A model generated the notes under the pieces. The model ran no database searches and had not been told where the DNA came from. It was given only the letters and a program-made list of their open reading frames with translations. A stretch of 64,000 nucleotides of DNA from Emticicia sp037153985. Lineage in GTDB: Bacteria > Bacteroidota > Bacteroidia > Cytophagales > Spirosomataceae. Made by a program: the position numbers and the translations under genes. Positions 8,651 through 14,719 of this stretch are shown piece by piece. How positions within the stretch are numbered: position 1 is the first letter of the stretch; each line of letters starts with the position of its first letter. Location of the stretch: NCBI RefSeq assembly GCF_037153985.1, contig NZ_JBBAYI010000014.1, forward strand, positions 1 to 64,000. Direction: 5' to 3'.

Positions 8651-8720
8651 TAGAATATACAGGAATCGAACCTGTAACTACTGCCAATCGGGCAGCATGA
8701 TACCATTTCACTAATATTCC
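8651..8720 (-). ncRNA. tRNA-like RNA with contracted anticodon loop (element D)
   Basis: 70 nt folding as a cloverleaf: acceptor GGAATAT/ATATTCT (7 bp, one G-U), D arm GTGA/TCAT with GG in the loop, and a perfect T arm ACAGG-TTCGATT-CCTGT. The anticodon arm is CTGCC/GGCAG with only five loop bases (CGATT), two fewer than any normal tRNA. A seven-base register (stem GCTGC/GCAGT, loop CCGATTG) would present GAT but has C instead of U at position 33 and no base 26. Either way it is not a normal decoding tRNA, although D, T and acceptor arms are intact. Confidence 0.55.
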
Positions 8721-8728
8721 TCTGAAAA

Positions 8729-8756
8729 TTCCGAGGTCTGAAAACCAGACCCGGAA
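8729..8756 (-). other. Strong RNA hairpin next to tRNA-like element D
   Basis: Arms TTCCG+GGTCTG and CAGACC+T+CGGAA pair over 11 bp with one bulged T and a GTTTT loop. It lies 8 bases before the 5' end of element D. It lacks a following T run, so it is more likely a processing or folding element than a terminator. Confidence 0.5.
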
Positions 8757-8874
8757 AGTAATTCTAACCCTAAATCTCAATTTTAAAAATCCAGTCGCTA
8801 TCTGATTTAACAATAGCCACCCTACACCCACCTTAACAGGTATATATGCATGCAAATTGTGTATAAATAGTATA

Positions 8875-8935
8875 TCGGATAAGGGTTTGAACCTTAATCG
8901 CCAGATTCTGGCATCTTACCAATTAGAACACCCGA
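8875..8935 (-). ncRNA. Miniature tRNA-like RNA without an anticodon loop (element C)
   Basis: 61 nt with acceptor-like pairing TCGGG/TCCGA (extendable to TCGGGT/ATCCGA), a D-loop-like AATTGGTA between TCT and AGA, and a T arm TAAGG-TTCAAAC-CCTTA. In the anticodon position stands GCCAG-AAT-CTGGC, a triloop, so no anticodon can be presented. The outline resembles tRNA-Gln shortened by about 11 bases. Acceptor and T stems together are 1-2 bp shorter than standard. Confidence 0.5.
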
Positions 8936-9033
8936 CTACGTAATCACAGCATTGACGAAATAAAACATTTAACCTGCTCAAATGAATACTGAGGCCAACA
9001 ATTGCCAAGTAACTTTTTTAAGTATCCCCACTT

Positions 9034-9074
9034 TCCGATACAGGTGTTAGTCACAGCCTTACTACCTGTACGGA
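9034..9074 (-). other. Strong 11-bp RNA hairpin
   Basis: TCCG+TACAGGT pairs with ACCTGTA+T+CGGA, one bulged base, extended inside by AGT/ACT. The loop holds AAGGCTGTG. No T run follows. Surrounding AAGTAA/TTACTT pairing may extend the fold. Confidence 0.45.
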
Positions 9075-9110
9075 CAATTACTTAAAGCAATGAACAAACC
9101 TCTACAAGCC

Positions 9111-9173
9111 TACCAGTCAATTCTGGTTAATCTTCAGCAGGATTATCGCTTGTATGTTTACATTTTACTGGTA
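9111..9173 (-). ncRNA. Closed RNA element with 7-bp acceptor-like stem
   Basis: TACCAGT at one end pairs perfectly with ACTGGTA at the other, enclosing 49 bases. An alternative hairpin ACCAG-AATTGA-CTGGT uses the same 3' arm. Length and closing stem resemble the other elements here, but D- and T-loop consensus are missing, so this is weak. Confidence 0.25.
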
Positions 9174-9198
9174 TTTGCTCCTGACAATGCCAATTTCG

Positions 9199-9271
9199 GT
9201 TGCGATATGAGATTCGAACTCATCTTAATGACTCCACAAATCATGGTGTAAACCACTACACTAATCGCAAC
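9199..9271 (-). tRNA. tRNA-His (anticodon GTG)
   Basis: A complete cloverleaf of 73 nt. Acceptor TTGCGAT pairs with ATCGCAA, the extra G at -1 faces discriminator C73 (the hallmark of tRNA-His), and the D arm is GTGT/ACAC with GG in the loop. The anticodon stem ATGAT/GTCAT holds loop TTGTGGA, and the T arm is ATGAG-TTCGAAT-CTCAT. CCA is not encoded. AT-rich stems and a 4-base variable loop make it unlike a typical housekeeping tRNA. It sits inside the RNA-repair operon with no promoter of its own in view, so it may be a spare, decoy or sensor copy rather than the main tRNA-His. Confidence 0.8.
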
Positions 9272-9291
9272 ATATTGAAAATAAGCCAAAT

Positions 9292-9383
9292 ACAAGCATT
9301 TTCAAAAGGGCTGCACCAACTGCTTTCGGGTTAACAGCCCACGTCTCATAAACTCAGGTTCGTTACCTTCATGCTATGCTTGT
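9292..9383 (-). ncRNA. tRNA-Asn-like RNA (GTT anticodon loop), element A
   Basis: A 92-nt element closed by a perfect 8-bp stem ACAAGCAT/ATGCTTGT. In the middle, GTGGG-CTGTTAA-CCCGA forms an anticodon arm whose loop is exactly that of tRNA-Asn (U33, GUU, A37). The D-arm position is expanded (CATGA/TTATG around an AGGT/ACCT hairpin) and the T-loop consensus is absent. A competing GGGCTG/CAGCCC pairing would hide the anticodon. It follows the primase-like gene and precedes tRNA-His by 20 bases. Confidence 0.5.
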
Positions 9384-9497
9384 CTATTTTAATTTATATG
9401 CCAGTATGCTTGGCAGGTATCTTGTTTTTTCTGGTATTCACTAGTCATTTATTGTAATCAGATAACGTATTATTAATTTGATAGTGCAAAGTTTTTC

Positions 9498-9528
9498 ATT
9501 CAGTACGCAGTCTTTTTGCGTAGTGAAT
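9498..9528 (-). other. RNA hairpin, 11 bp with one mismatch
   Basis: ATTCA+TACGCA and TGCGTA+TGAAT pair with a single G-G mismatch and a 7-base loop. A further CAGAT/ATCTG hairpin lies at 9540-9559. Both are upstream of the Asn-like element. Confidence 0.35.
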
Positions 9529-9695
9529 AATATTTCTGTCAGATATTTGCAAAAATCTGATAATCAATCATTTGCAAACAAAAATAATTTTAAACCCCTT
9601 AAGACTTTGTTAATACCAATTCATTTTTGCTGAAGCTATCCCGTTTTTTCAAACAGGAATCTTGGCAGGCAATGCTTCATACTGTTTTTTTATTT

Positions 9696-9737
9696 GCATG
9701 GGGCAGGAATATCAAGCAAATCCTGCCAGTTCCATGC
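9696..9737 (-). other. RNA hairpin directly after the primase-like gene
   Basis: GCATGG+GGCAGGA pairs with TCCTGCC + 4-base bulge + CCATGC, 13 bp in all. It lies 26 bases after the stop codon and has no T run on the operon strand. It could protect the 3' end of the upstream coding RNA or mark a processing site. Confidence 0.4.
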
Positions 9738-9763
9738 GCATTTGTGTCGATTCAATATGATTG

Positions 9764-10432
9764 TTATATAAAAAATGGAGTAAAACCTCCTTGTGTACAA
9801 CCCGGCACAGGTATCAGGTTATCGCCTTTCACATCGCAGCCCTCAAGCTGACTAAGCGACTGATGCCATGTTTTGTTATATTGCTTGTCGATTTTTGCCA
9901 GTTCAACCAATAAATGAAAACCTCCTCGTGTTTTTAACATGGTCAGGCAATCTTCATTAATATGTTGCTTAATTCTGGCTAAAGTGCCAGTCAGGTCTAC
10001 TTTATCAAAATCGAGGTCAAAGTATATTTTCCGGCTACACGCTTTCTGTATCTCAGACAGTACCTCCTGATGTGGGTTGTATCCGTTATATTCTCTGGTA
10101 ATAAGCTCGGCAAATCGTATGAGCGCATTTTTACTAGCCCGCTCCATATCACGCGGATTCAGGCTGATATACAAAGCCAGTGCTTCTTGCGGAATACCTA
10201 CACCTTTGTATTTATACGTACCCAACTCACATTCCAGTTGTTTAACTTTATCATAAATAAACTCTTTACTCGAAGTAAAACGTTTTACCTGTGCTTTGTC
10301 GCTCCCGACAGCCTCATGATATTTACTTCGTGCCAGTAATGAAACATAGTAGGTTTCGTTTGGTTTAAGGGCTGGCAGCCACTCAATAAAATTACGAAAA
10401 AGAGTTTCGTCTCTGATAATCTGATAATTCAT
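9764..10432 (-). CDS. Archaeo-eukaryotic-primase-like protein in RNA-repair operon
   Basis: A 222-residue soluble protein. YFDLDFD at 137-143 followed by TRGGFHLLV at 168-176 resembles the first two active-site motifs of archaeo-eukaryotic primase/PrimPol proteins (metal-binding DxD, then a nucleotide-binding His). NLIPVPGCTQGGF near the C-terminus is also typical of that fold. The N-terminal 130 residues are helical with no domain I can name. It is shorter than most PrimPols. It sits 12 bases after an RNA ligase gene and before the tRNA-rich block. A nucleotide-adding role on damaged RNA ends is a reasonable inference, not a demonstrated activity. The motif assignment is by eye and could be wrong. 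Confidence 0.5.
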   Translation of the reverse strand: MNYQIIRDETLFRNFIEWLPALKPNETYYVSLLARSKYHEAVGSDKAQVKRFTSSKEFIYDKVKQLECELGTYKYKGVGIPQEALALYISLNPRDMERASKNALIRFAELITREYNGYNPHQEVLSEIQKACSRKIYFDLDFDKVDLTGTLARIKQHINEDCLTMLKTRGGFHLLVELAKIDKQYNKTWHQSLSQLEGCDVKGDNLIPVPGCTQGGFTPFFI

Positions 10433-10444
10433 TACAGTATAATT

Positions 10445-11470
10445 TTACTCATTATATTTTAACAAAAACTCAGGGTTAATAACCTTGAATGAGACACGAC
10501 CATGCCCGCCCAAATCCTTAAGAAGATACTTATCCAACTTATCTTCTAATAGCCTGATAACGATACCCTCAGCCCAGATTTCAGGCCGGATGCTTGATTT
10601 AATTTTTGACATCTCTACCAGTTCAGTAATGCTTTCGGTCAAAATAAAATTATCGTTCAAAATAGGTACTATTGGTAAATCTAATTGCTTCATTAGCTTT
10701 ACAAAGTCGGCGTAAGGAACATATTCACGGGTATCTATCTTAAATATATTAAAAAAGAATACAGTATTGCCTTTCAACCTCATTTTATTGTATTGCACTC
10801 CCTCTCCTACTAATTCCCCCTGAAAAGCATAATTACCATTTAGTGACCTTAGTTTTTCTTCAATATTTAATTTTTTTGCTACCTGCCAGAAAGTATTTTC
10901 TTCACTCTCATCAAGTTCAAAATTACGTGAACATACTCCAAAAATCCCATCTTTTATGTAATAAGTGGCCGAACTTCCATCGAGTTTTTCGGCAATGTAA
11001 CAAGGCTGCCCTTTATATTTCGACAAAACGTTTTGCAGAATCTGCACCCTTGTTTCGTCAGTTTTTGGTATAAATGAAGGACCCCCCCCTTTCAAATCAC
11101 CACCTAGTCTGGCCGAACCAGGGCCAAAAGGCGGTTCATATTTGGTAATACCTAGTGCTTCTGTACAGTCGGCTCCTTCTTCAATTTCAAAGTTTGCGGG
11201 AAGAAAACTGAGTGGAAAACAAATTCCTTGTGAAATCTGCCCACGAAGCCGGATAGTTTTAATACGAAAACCTTTTGATTTCAAAAATTCAAATTCTGGT
11301 TTATCTGGCAGCAAACTATCTACTTCACAATAGATACAGTAATCGCCTACTTCAAATTCGCCTTTTTTAATTACTAGTTCCCAGCCTAGTACTTTAGCTT
11401 TCAAGATATTATCGGCACCCTCAATGGCTTCTAATCCGGTAATTTTCTGAATGCTTGCTAATTTTCTCAT
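10445..11470 (-). CDS. ATP-dependent RNA ligase (Rnl5/DraRnl type)
   Basis: The 341-residue protein has an N-terminal OB-fold-like domain (about 1-100) and a nucleotidyltransferase domain. Motif I is EKLDGSS with the adenylated Lys near 162. Motif III/IIIa follows as FQGELVGEG and FFFNIFKI, motif IV as AEGIVIR near 300, and motif V as SFKVINPEF with Lys near 329. This layout, OB domain first and no other C-terminal domain, is that of the Deinococcus RNA ligase family. Such enzymes seal 3'-OH to 5'-phosphate ends in nicked RNA, the opposite end chemistry from RtcB. It is 21 bases after the PcfJ-like gene and 12 bases before the primase-like gene. Confidence 0.87.
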   Translation of the reverse strand: MRKLASIQKITGLEAIEGADNILKAKVLGWELVIKKGEFEVGDYCIYCEVDSLLPDKPEFEFLKSKGFRIKTIRLRGQISQGICFPLSFLPANFEIEEGADCTEALGITKYEPPFGPGSARLGGDLKGGGPSFIPKTDETRVQILQNVLSKYKGQPCYIAEKLDGSSATYYIKDGIFGVCSRNFELDESEENTFWQVAKKLNIEEKLRSLNGNYAFQGELVGEGVQYNKMRLKGNTVFFFNIFKIDTREYVPYADFVKLMKQLDLPIVPILNDNFILTESITELVEMSKIKSSIRPEIWAEGIVIRLLEDKLDKYLLKDLGGHGRVSFKVINPEFLLKYNE

Positions 11471-11491
11471 TGTTTTATTTTGTTTAGCAGT

Positions 11492-12775
11492 TTATAAATA
11501 GTCACAAATAGTAAATTCATGTATTTTGGCCCATTGGGTCAAGAGTTCTGTGGCTTTTGAATTTATAGGCCCGTTAAAACGTGCCTTCGCCTGCACAATA
11601 CTTTTGCTGCTAAGCTCAATATCTATTGTTGCCATGCGTTCTACCTCAGAACCAAATTGATATTTTCTTAAAGAAACAATGCTTGACTTACCTTTTACAC
11701 AATGGCGCGTATAGGTAGCCACACAATTATTCATTTTCATACCTTCTGCTACCAGTTCTTTGTCTGATAGCAACTCAATCATTTTATAGTGTACTTCGTT
11801 TTCTTCGGCAATTTCGAAAGGTTGAAAAAAAGCTGGCTTCCAAACAGATTCTTCTTTTGAAAGCTGTGATTTTTTAATGGCCTCATGCCAACGCATACTT
11901 TCACGGTTCAATGAAGTAAACGTACGCCCCTTCAAAGAATAGGCAGGGTTTTGCGTTAGTTCAAAGCGTACATAGTCTATCAATTCATGAATAACTTTAG
12001 ACGCTGTTATTTTTCCGGCAATCAGAATCCTGATAAACTTTTCCCAGAAAATCTCATCACGTGTAGCTTTTTTACCTAACCACGAGTAAGCTAAATGATA
12101 AGCCAGAGGTTCATCACCGCCTAAACTTATGACCTGTGCGTATCTGAAAGCCTCAAAAACCCTGAAACCCACAAGGCTTTGCATAAATTCAACTTTCATT
12201 TTATGGCTCAGTGGTATTTCTGAACGAATAGCCCTGATACTGCCTCCTTGTGCTAAAGCGATAAAATCACCGACAAAGAAATAATCTTCCTTATTAAAAA
12301 ATATGTAATTCAGAAATGGAGGAAAACTGTATTTGGCAAATAAGTAGGTCACCAGTTCATTAAATTTCTGATGCTCACTTTTTAGTTTAGGTTTCCATTC
12401 TTCAATTGGCCTGAGCCAGTAACGTTTATACCTGATTATTTCGAGCAACGCCCTTACGAAATATTTTTCTCTGAACCACTTCGGGCATTTTTTCTCAAGT
12501 ATTTTTACTGTTATTACTAATTCGACCATCCAGCTATTAAAACCTTTTTCAGATGGTCGGCTTATGTCATTTTGAACAAAATCGCTAAAAAAAATAAATC
12601 TGGCGTTTTTATGATACCCACTTACTATTTTTTTTTCGAGTACATGGCCAATTACTTTTAAAAAACTTTTGTTTAGTTTGTTATGTTGCAATAAAACCTC
12701 TTGTAACAGTTTGTCGGTTTCTTGTTTTTGTTGTAATAGTTTCTGGCGTATAAATTTTGATAGATGCTTGCCCAT
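11492..12775 (-). CDS. PcfJ-like domain protein, first large gene of RNA-repair operon
   Basis: The 427-residue protein is basic and mostly helical. The C-terminal 110 residues match the PcfJ-like family: ELVAEGMKMNNCVATYTRHC, then KGKSSIVSLR, a TIDIEL strand, QAKARFNGPIN, and a final LLTQWAK helix. PcfJ was first noted on enterococcal conjugative plasmids; the biochemical function is unknown. The N-terminal three quarters have no domain I recognise. I chose the ATG giving MGKHLSKF; an upstream TTG would add ten residues and lies just past a terminator. Being in the same operon as two RNA ligases suggests a role in RNA damage response, by context only. Confidence 0.7.
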   Translation of the reverse strand: MGKHLSKFIRQKLLQQKQETDKLLQEVLLQHNKLNKSFLKVIGHVLEKKIVSGYHKNARFIFFSDFVQNDISRPSEKGFNSWMVELVITVKILEKKCPKWFREKYFVRALLEIIRYKRYWLRPIEEWKPKLKSEHQKFNELVTYLFAKYSFPPFLNYIFFNKEDYFFVGDFIALAQGGSIRAIRSEIPLSHKMKVEFMQSLVGFRVFEAFRYAQVISLGGDEPLAYHLAYSWLGKKATRDEIFWEKFIRILIAGKITASKVIHELIDYVRFELTQNPAYSLKGRTFTSLNRESMRWHEAIKKSQLSKEESVWKPAFFQPFEIAEENEVHYKMIELLSDKELVAEGMKMNNCVATYTRHCVKGKSSIVSLRKYQFGSEVERMATIDIELSSKSIVQAKARFNGPINSKATELLTQWAKIHEFTICDYL

Positions 12776-12811
12776 AATTGTTTCTGTTAAAAATCCTGAA
12801 ATCAATCGGGC

Positions 12812-12852
12812 AAAAACAAAAGCCCGACCTCGTTTGTGGCTGAGGTCGGGCT
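12812..12852 (-). terminator. Second intrinsic terminator in the operon leader (T2)
   Basis: An 11-bp perfect stem AGCCCGACCTC / GAGGTCGGGCT with a 10-base loop, followed on the minus strand by TTTTGTTTTT. It lies only 37 bases before the PcfJ-like start codon and would stop most transcripts unless overridden. Confidence 0.75.
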
Positions 12853-12880
12853 TTATGCTAATTATTCTGATACGAATAAG

Positions 12881-13048
12881 TTATGTGCATAAATACTTGT
12901 ACCTCAGCCTTTCTCCACCTTTTTCCCCCGTAGTCCGGTTTATAAATGCTCTACCGACTGCGTTATCAATCGTGCATAATGAAGCCACATCGAATCTTTC
13001 TGGATTCAGGTGTATGTTTTGATGGCGATATGTGATTTTGATAAGCAT
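12881..13048 (-). CDS. Small ORF, 55 residues, between the two leader terminators
   Basis: An ATG-to-TAA frame of 55 codons with ordinary codon use. The product begins MLIKITYRHQ, is polar and basic (motifs NPERFDVASLC, VGRAFINRTTG, GGERLRYKY) and has two Cys. No homolog comes to mind. It ends 28 bases before terminator T2, so terminator and ORF form one unit. It may be a real small protein or a translated leader; alternatively the region is a non-coding RNA. An apparent tRNA D-arm-like GTCGGTAGAGC inside it is best explained as codons for VGRA. Confidence 0.4.
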   Translation of the reverse strand: MLIKITYRHQNIHLNPERFDVASLCTIDNAVGRAFINRTTGEKGGERLRYKYLCT

Positions 13049-13107
13049 TGAAAATTTATATTCTAAAAATTTTGTTCTAAATATGACAACTAGTTCTGGT
13101 ATGGCAT

Positions 13108-13141
13108 AAAAAAGCCCGACTTTCGATGAATGCCGGGCTTT
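13108..13141 (-). terminator. First intrinsic terminator in the operon leader (T1)
   Basis: AAAGCCCG+GC / GTCGGGC+TTT hairpin with TTTTTT on the minus strand. Its stem core GCCCG/CGGGC is the same as that of T2, about 260 bases further on. Confidence 0.72.
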
Positions 13142-13162
13142 GTATATTTCTGTGTATTGCTT

Positions 13163-13258
13163 CTACCTGAAAATACTAAAAACCCAACAAGAACCAACAT
13201 AAGCCCCAATCGCTGTTATGTGTGTTGGCAGTAATATGTCTCTTCTAAATGCTTGCAT
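13163..13258 (-). CDS. Possible 31-residue leader peptide
   Basis: An ATG about 24 bases after the -7 element opens a 31-codon frame (starts MQAFRRDILL, ends VFSIFR) that stops 22 bases before terminator T1. Position between promoter and terminator fits a leader peptide. I see no run of one regulatory codon, and the frame could be chance. Confidence 0.25.
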   Translation of the reverse strand: MQAFRRDILLPTHITAIGAYVGSCWVFSIFR

Positions 13259-13281
13259 ATTTGTTCTTGTTTTTTGCGATG

Positions 13282-13314
13282 CAAAGATAGCGCATTTTGT
13301 TTTCTTATTTCCAA
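13282..13314 (-). promoter_or_regulatory. Promoter of the RNA-repair operon leader
   Basis: TATCTTTG fully matches TAnnTTTG, with TTTG 22 bases upstream as the -33 element (spacing slightly long). It is the best promoter match on the minus strand between clpP and the PcfJ-like gene. Initiation would leave a leader of about 500 bases containing two small ORFs and two terminators. Confidence 0.6.
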
Positions 13315-13622
13315 ATATTTTTTAATATTTTTTTAAAAAAATTTTCAACCCATTGATTATAAGCACTTTGCATACATAAAAAACTTAAAATATTCTTAAA
13401 AAATGGTTTAAGTATATTTTGCAGTCAAAAAATAGCATCCGGCTTATACATACCAGATAGCCTTTAAATTGCCTCTTTATAAAAATTATCTTGTCTTTAA
13501 ATTAGTGACTTTTATAATATTTTTTCACCATTATTTTAGCGTTTTTAAATCACAAGACCACTATCCATAAATTGTACTTTTCAAAGAAACTCTTTTTCCT
13601 GAAAATCAATTTGTATAAACAT

Positions 13623-13664
13623 AAAAAAGGGCTTCTATATACTTTTTACAGTATACAGAAGCCC
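13623..13664 (-). terminator. Intrinsic terminator of clpP
   Basis: GGGCTTCT and AGAAGCCC with an inner GTATAC/TATATA part form a 13-14 bp stem with one mismatch. TTTTTT follows on the minus strand, 25 bases after the clpP stop. Confidence 0.8.
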
Positions 13665-13688
13665 CTTGTTTTATGGCACTTTAATCAA

Positions 13689-14363
13689 TTATTTTTCACG
13701 TTGCAAAACTTCGTCAATCAAGCCATATTGCTTTGCTTCCTCGGCTTTCATCCAATAGTCACGGTCCGAATCTGCCTCAATTTGCTCTAAAGTTTTACCG
13801 GTATGGTTAGCAAGAATTTCATATAACTCTTTACGAAGTTTGATGATTTCTTTCACTGTGATTTCCATATCGCGTGACTGCCCCTGCGCACCGCCACTTG
13901 GCTGGTGAATCATGATACGGGCATGAGGTAAAGCAGAACGTTTACCCGCTGCACCACCCGCCAACAATACTGCTCCCATAGAAGCCGCCAGCGAAGTACA
14001 GATAGTGGCTACGTCGGGGCGTACGTGCTGCATGGTATCGTACATACCTAAACCAGCATATACCGACCCACCCGGGCTATTAATATACATTAATACATCT
14101 TTTTTGGCATCAACCGACTCCAAGAAAAGTAACTGTGCCACTACAACGTTTGCCACGTAGTCGTCAACACCAGTACCTAAAAAGATAATTCTGTCCATAA
14201 TCAGACGTGAGAACACATCAATAGCTGCAAAACGCATAGGGCGTTCTTCAATGATGTTCGGGGTCATGTTCTGGACATTGTATTTCATATAATCATCGAG
14301 TGCTAAACCACTCATACCGTGATGATGCACGGCATACTTACGGAATTCTTCTCCAAAATGCAT
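13689..14363 (-). CDS. clpP: ATP-dependent Clp protease proteolytic subunit
   Basis: The 224-residue serine peptidase forms the tetradecameric ClpP barrel that degrades proteins fed by ClpX or ClpA/C. The catalytic triad is visible: Ser in SLAASMGA (about 128), His in MIHQPSGG (about 153) and Asp in DSDRDYWM (about 202). The INSPGGSVYAG motif forms the oxyanion region. The N-terminal 25-30 residues precede the conserved core and may be partly processed. The gene is monocistronic: a terminator follows and the upstream neighbour is divergent. Confidence 0.96.
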   Translation of the reverse strand: MHFGEEFRKYAVHHHGMSGLALDDYMKYNVQNMTPNIIEERPMRFAAIDVFSRLIMDRIIFLGTGVDDYVANVVVAQLLFLESVDAKKDVLMYINSPGGSVYAGLGMYDTMQHVRPDVATICTSLAASMGAVLLAGGAAGKRSALPHARIMIHQPSGGAQGQSRDMEITVKEIIKLRKELYEILANHTGKTLEQIEADSDRDYWMKAEEAKQYGLIDEVLQREK

Positions 14364-14719
14364 AGTTACAATCTGCTATTAATTATCTAACATATTTAAT
14401 ACTTCAACAAGAAAAAACTCTTTGAAGTTCGATATACAAAACCTGTATCAGAACTTTCTATAATTTCGTTTTGTTCGATACAAAGATGTCATTTCTTTCA
14501 GTAAATTGTAGTCGGAATTTCAGATTTTTTCTCAGAAAAACTGATTTTATCCTTTAAACGCTTTACTAAACACTGGTGACACCGATTGGCTCGTTAATGA
14601 ATGAGTACCTGATTTTAAACAGATTAGCCCTGAAAAGTTTATATAAAGGCTAAGATACTATTATATTTTTCCAAGATACACCTATTTAAATAATTTAAAT
14701 TTTGCCGGAGGTTTAAGCT
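14364..14719. other. 356-base gap between clpP and a divergent XRE regulator
   Basis: No gene is seen. On the minus strand CATCTTTG at 14481-14488 is a 7-of-8 match to the -7 consensus and may serve clpP, with no well-placed TTG. The right end carries an AT-rich stretch and then GGAGG, nine bases before the XRE start, an unusually clear Shine-Dalgarno site for this genome. Confidence 0.4.

Larger units (their letters stand above)
8206..9763 (-). other. Non-coding, tRNA-rich block inside the RNA-repair operon
   Basis: These 1558 bases between the primase-like gene and the slipin gene have no credible protein gene. Read in the direction of the operon they contain one complete tRNA-His, an Asn-anticodon RNA, two tRNA-shaped elements with contracted anticodon loops, and at least eight further stems. 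Further minor stems not listed separately are TCAATAAC/GTTATTGA at 8295-8315, ATCCGATT/AATCAGAT at 8244-8271, and a GCAG/CTGC hairpin framed by TATTG/CAATA near 8577-8601. No Rho-independent terminator with a T run is visible inside, so read-through into slipin-rtcB is plausible. A TATTTTTG -7 match on the minus strand near 9575-9582 could start an internal transcript; it lacks a well-spaced TTG. Confidence 0.7.

Noticed and set aside
8601..8855. 84-residue open frame on the minus strand
   Set aside because: It reads straight through tRNA-like element D and the strong hairpin; the VVTGSIPVYST text is the usual false translation of a T arm.
9627..9851. 74-residue open frame on the plus strand
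   Set aside because: It is antisense to the end of the primase-like gene and the RNA hairpins, with no family resemblance.
11492..12775. Ro60/TROVE protein in the RNA-repair operon
   Set aside because: I looked for one because Ro proteins accompany rtcB in other bacteria, but the protein here has a PcfJ-like C-terminus and no TROVE or von Willebrand features.
12937..12990. tRNA D-arm-like GTCGGTAGAGC in the operon leader
   Set aside because: No acceptor, anticodon or T arm can be completed around it; it is better explained as codons of the 55-residue frame. The nearby GTGCATAA direct repeats also form no tRNA.
12669..13022. 117-residue open frame on the plus strand
   Set aside because: Antisense to the PcfJ-like gene start, terminator T2 and the small ORF; composition is not protein-like.
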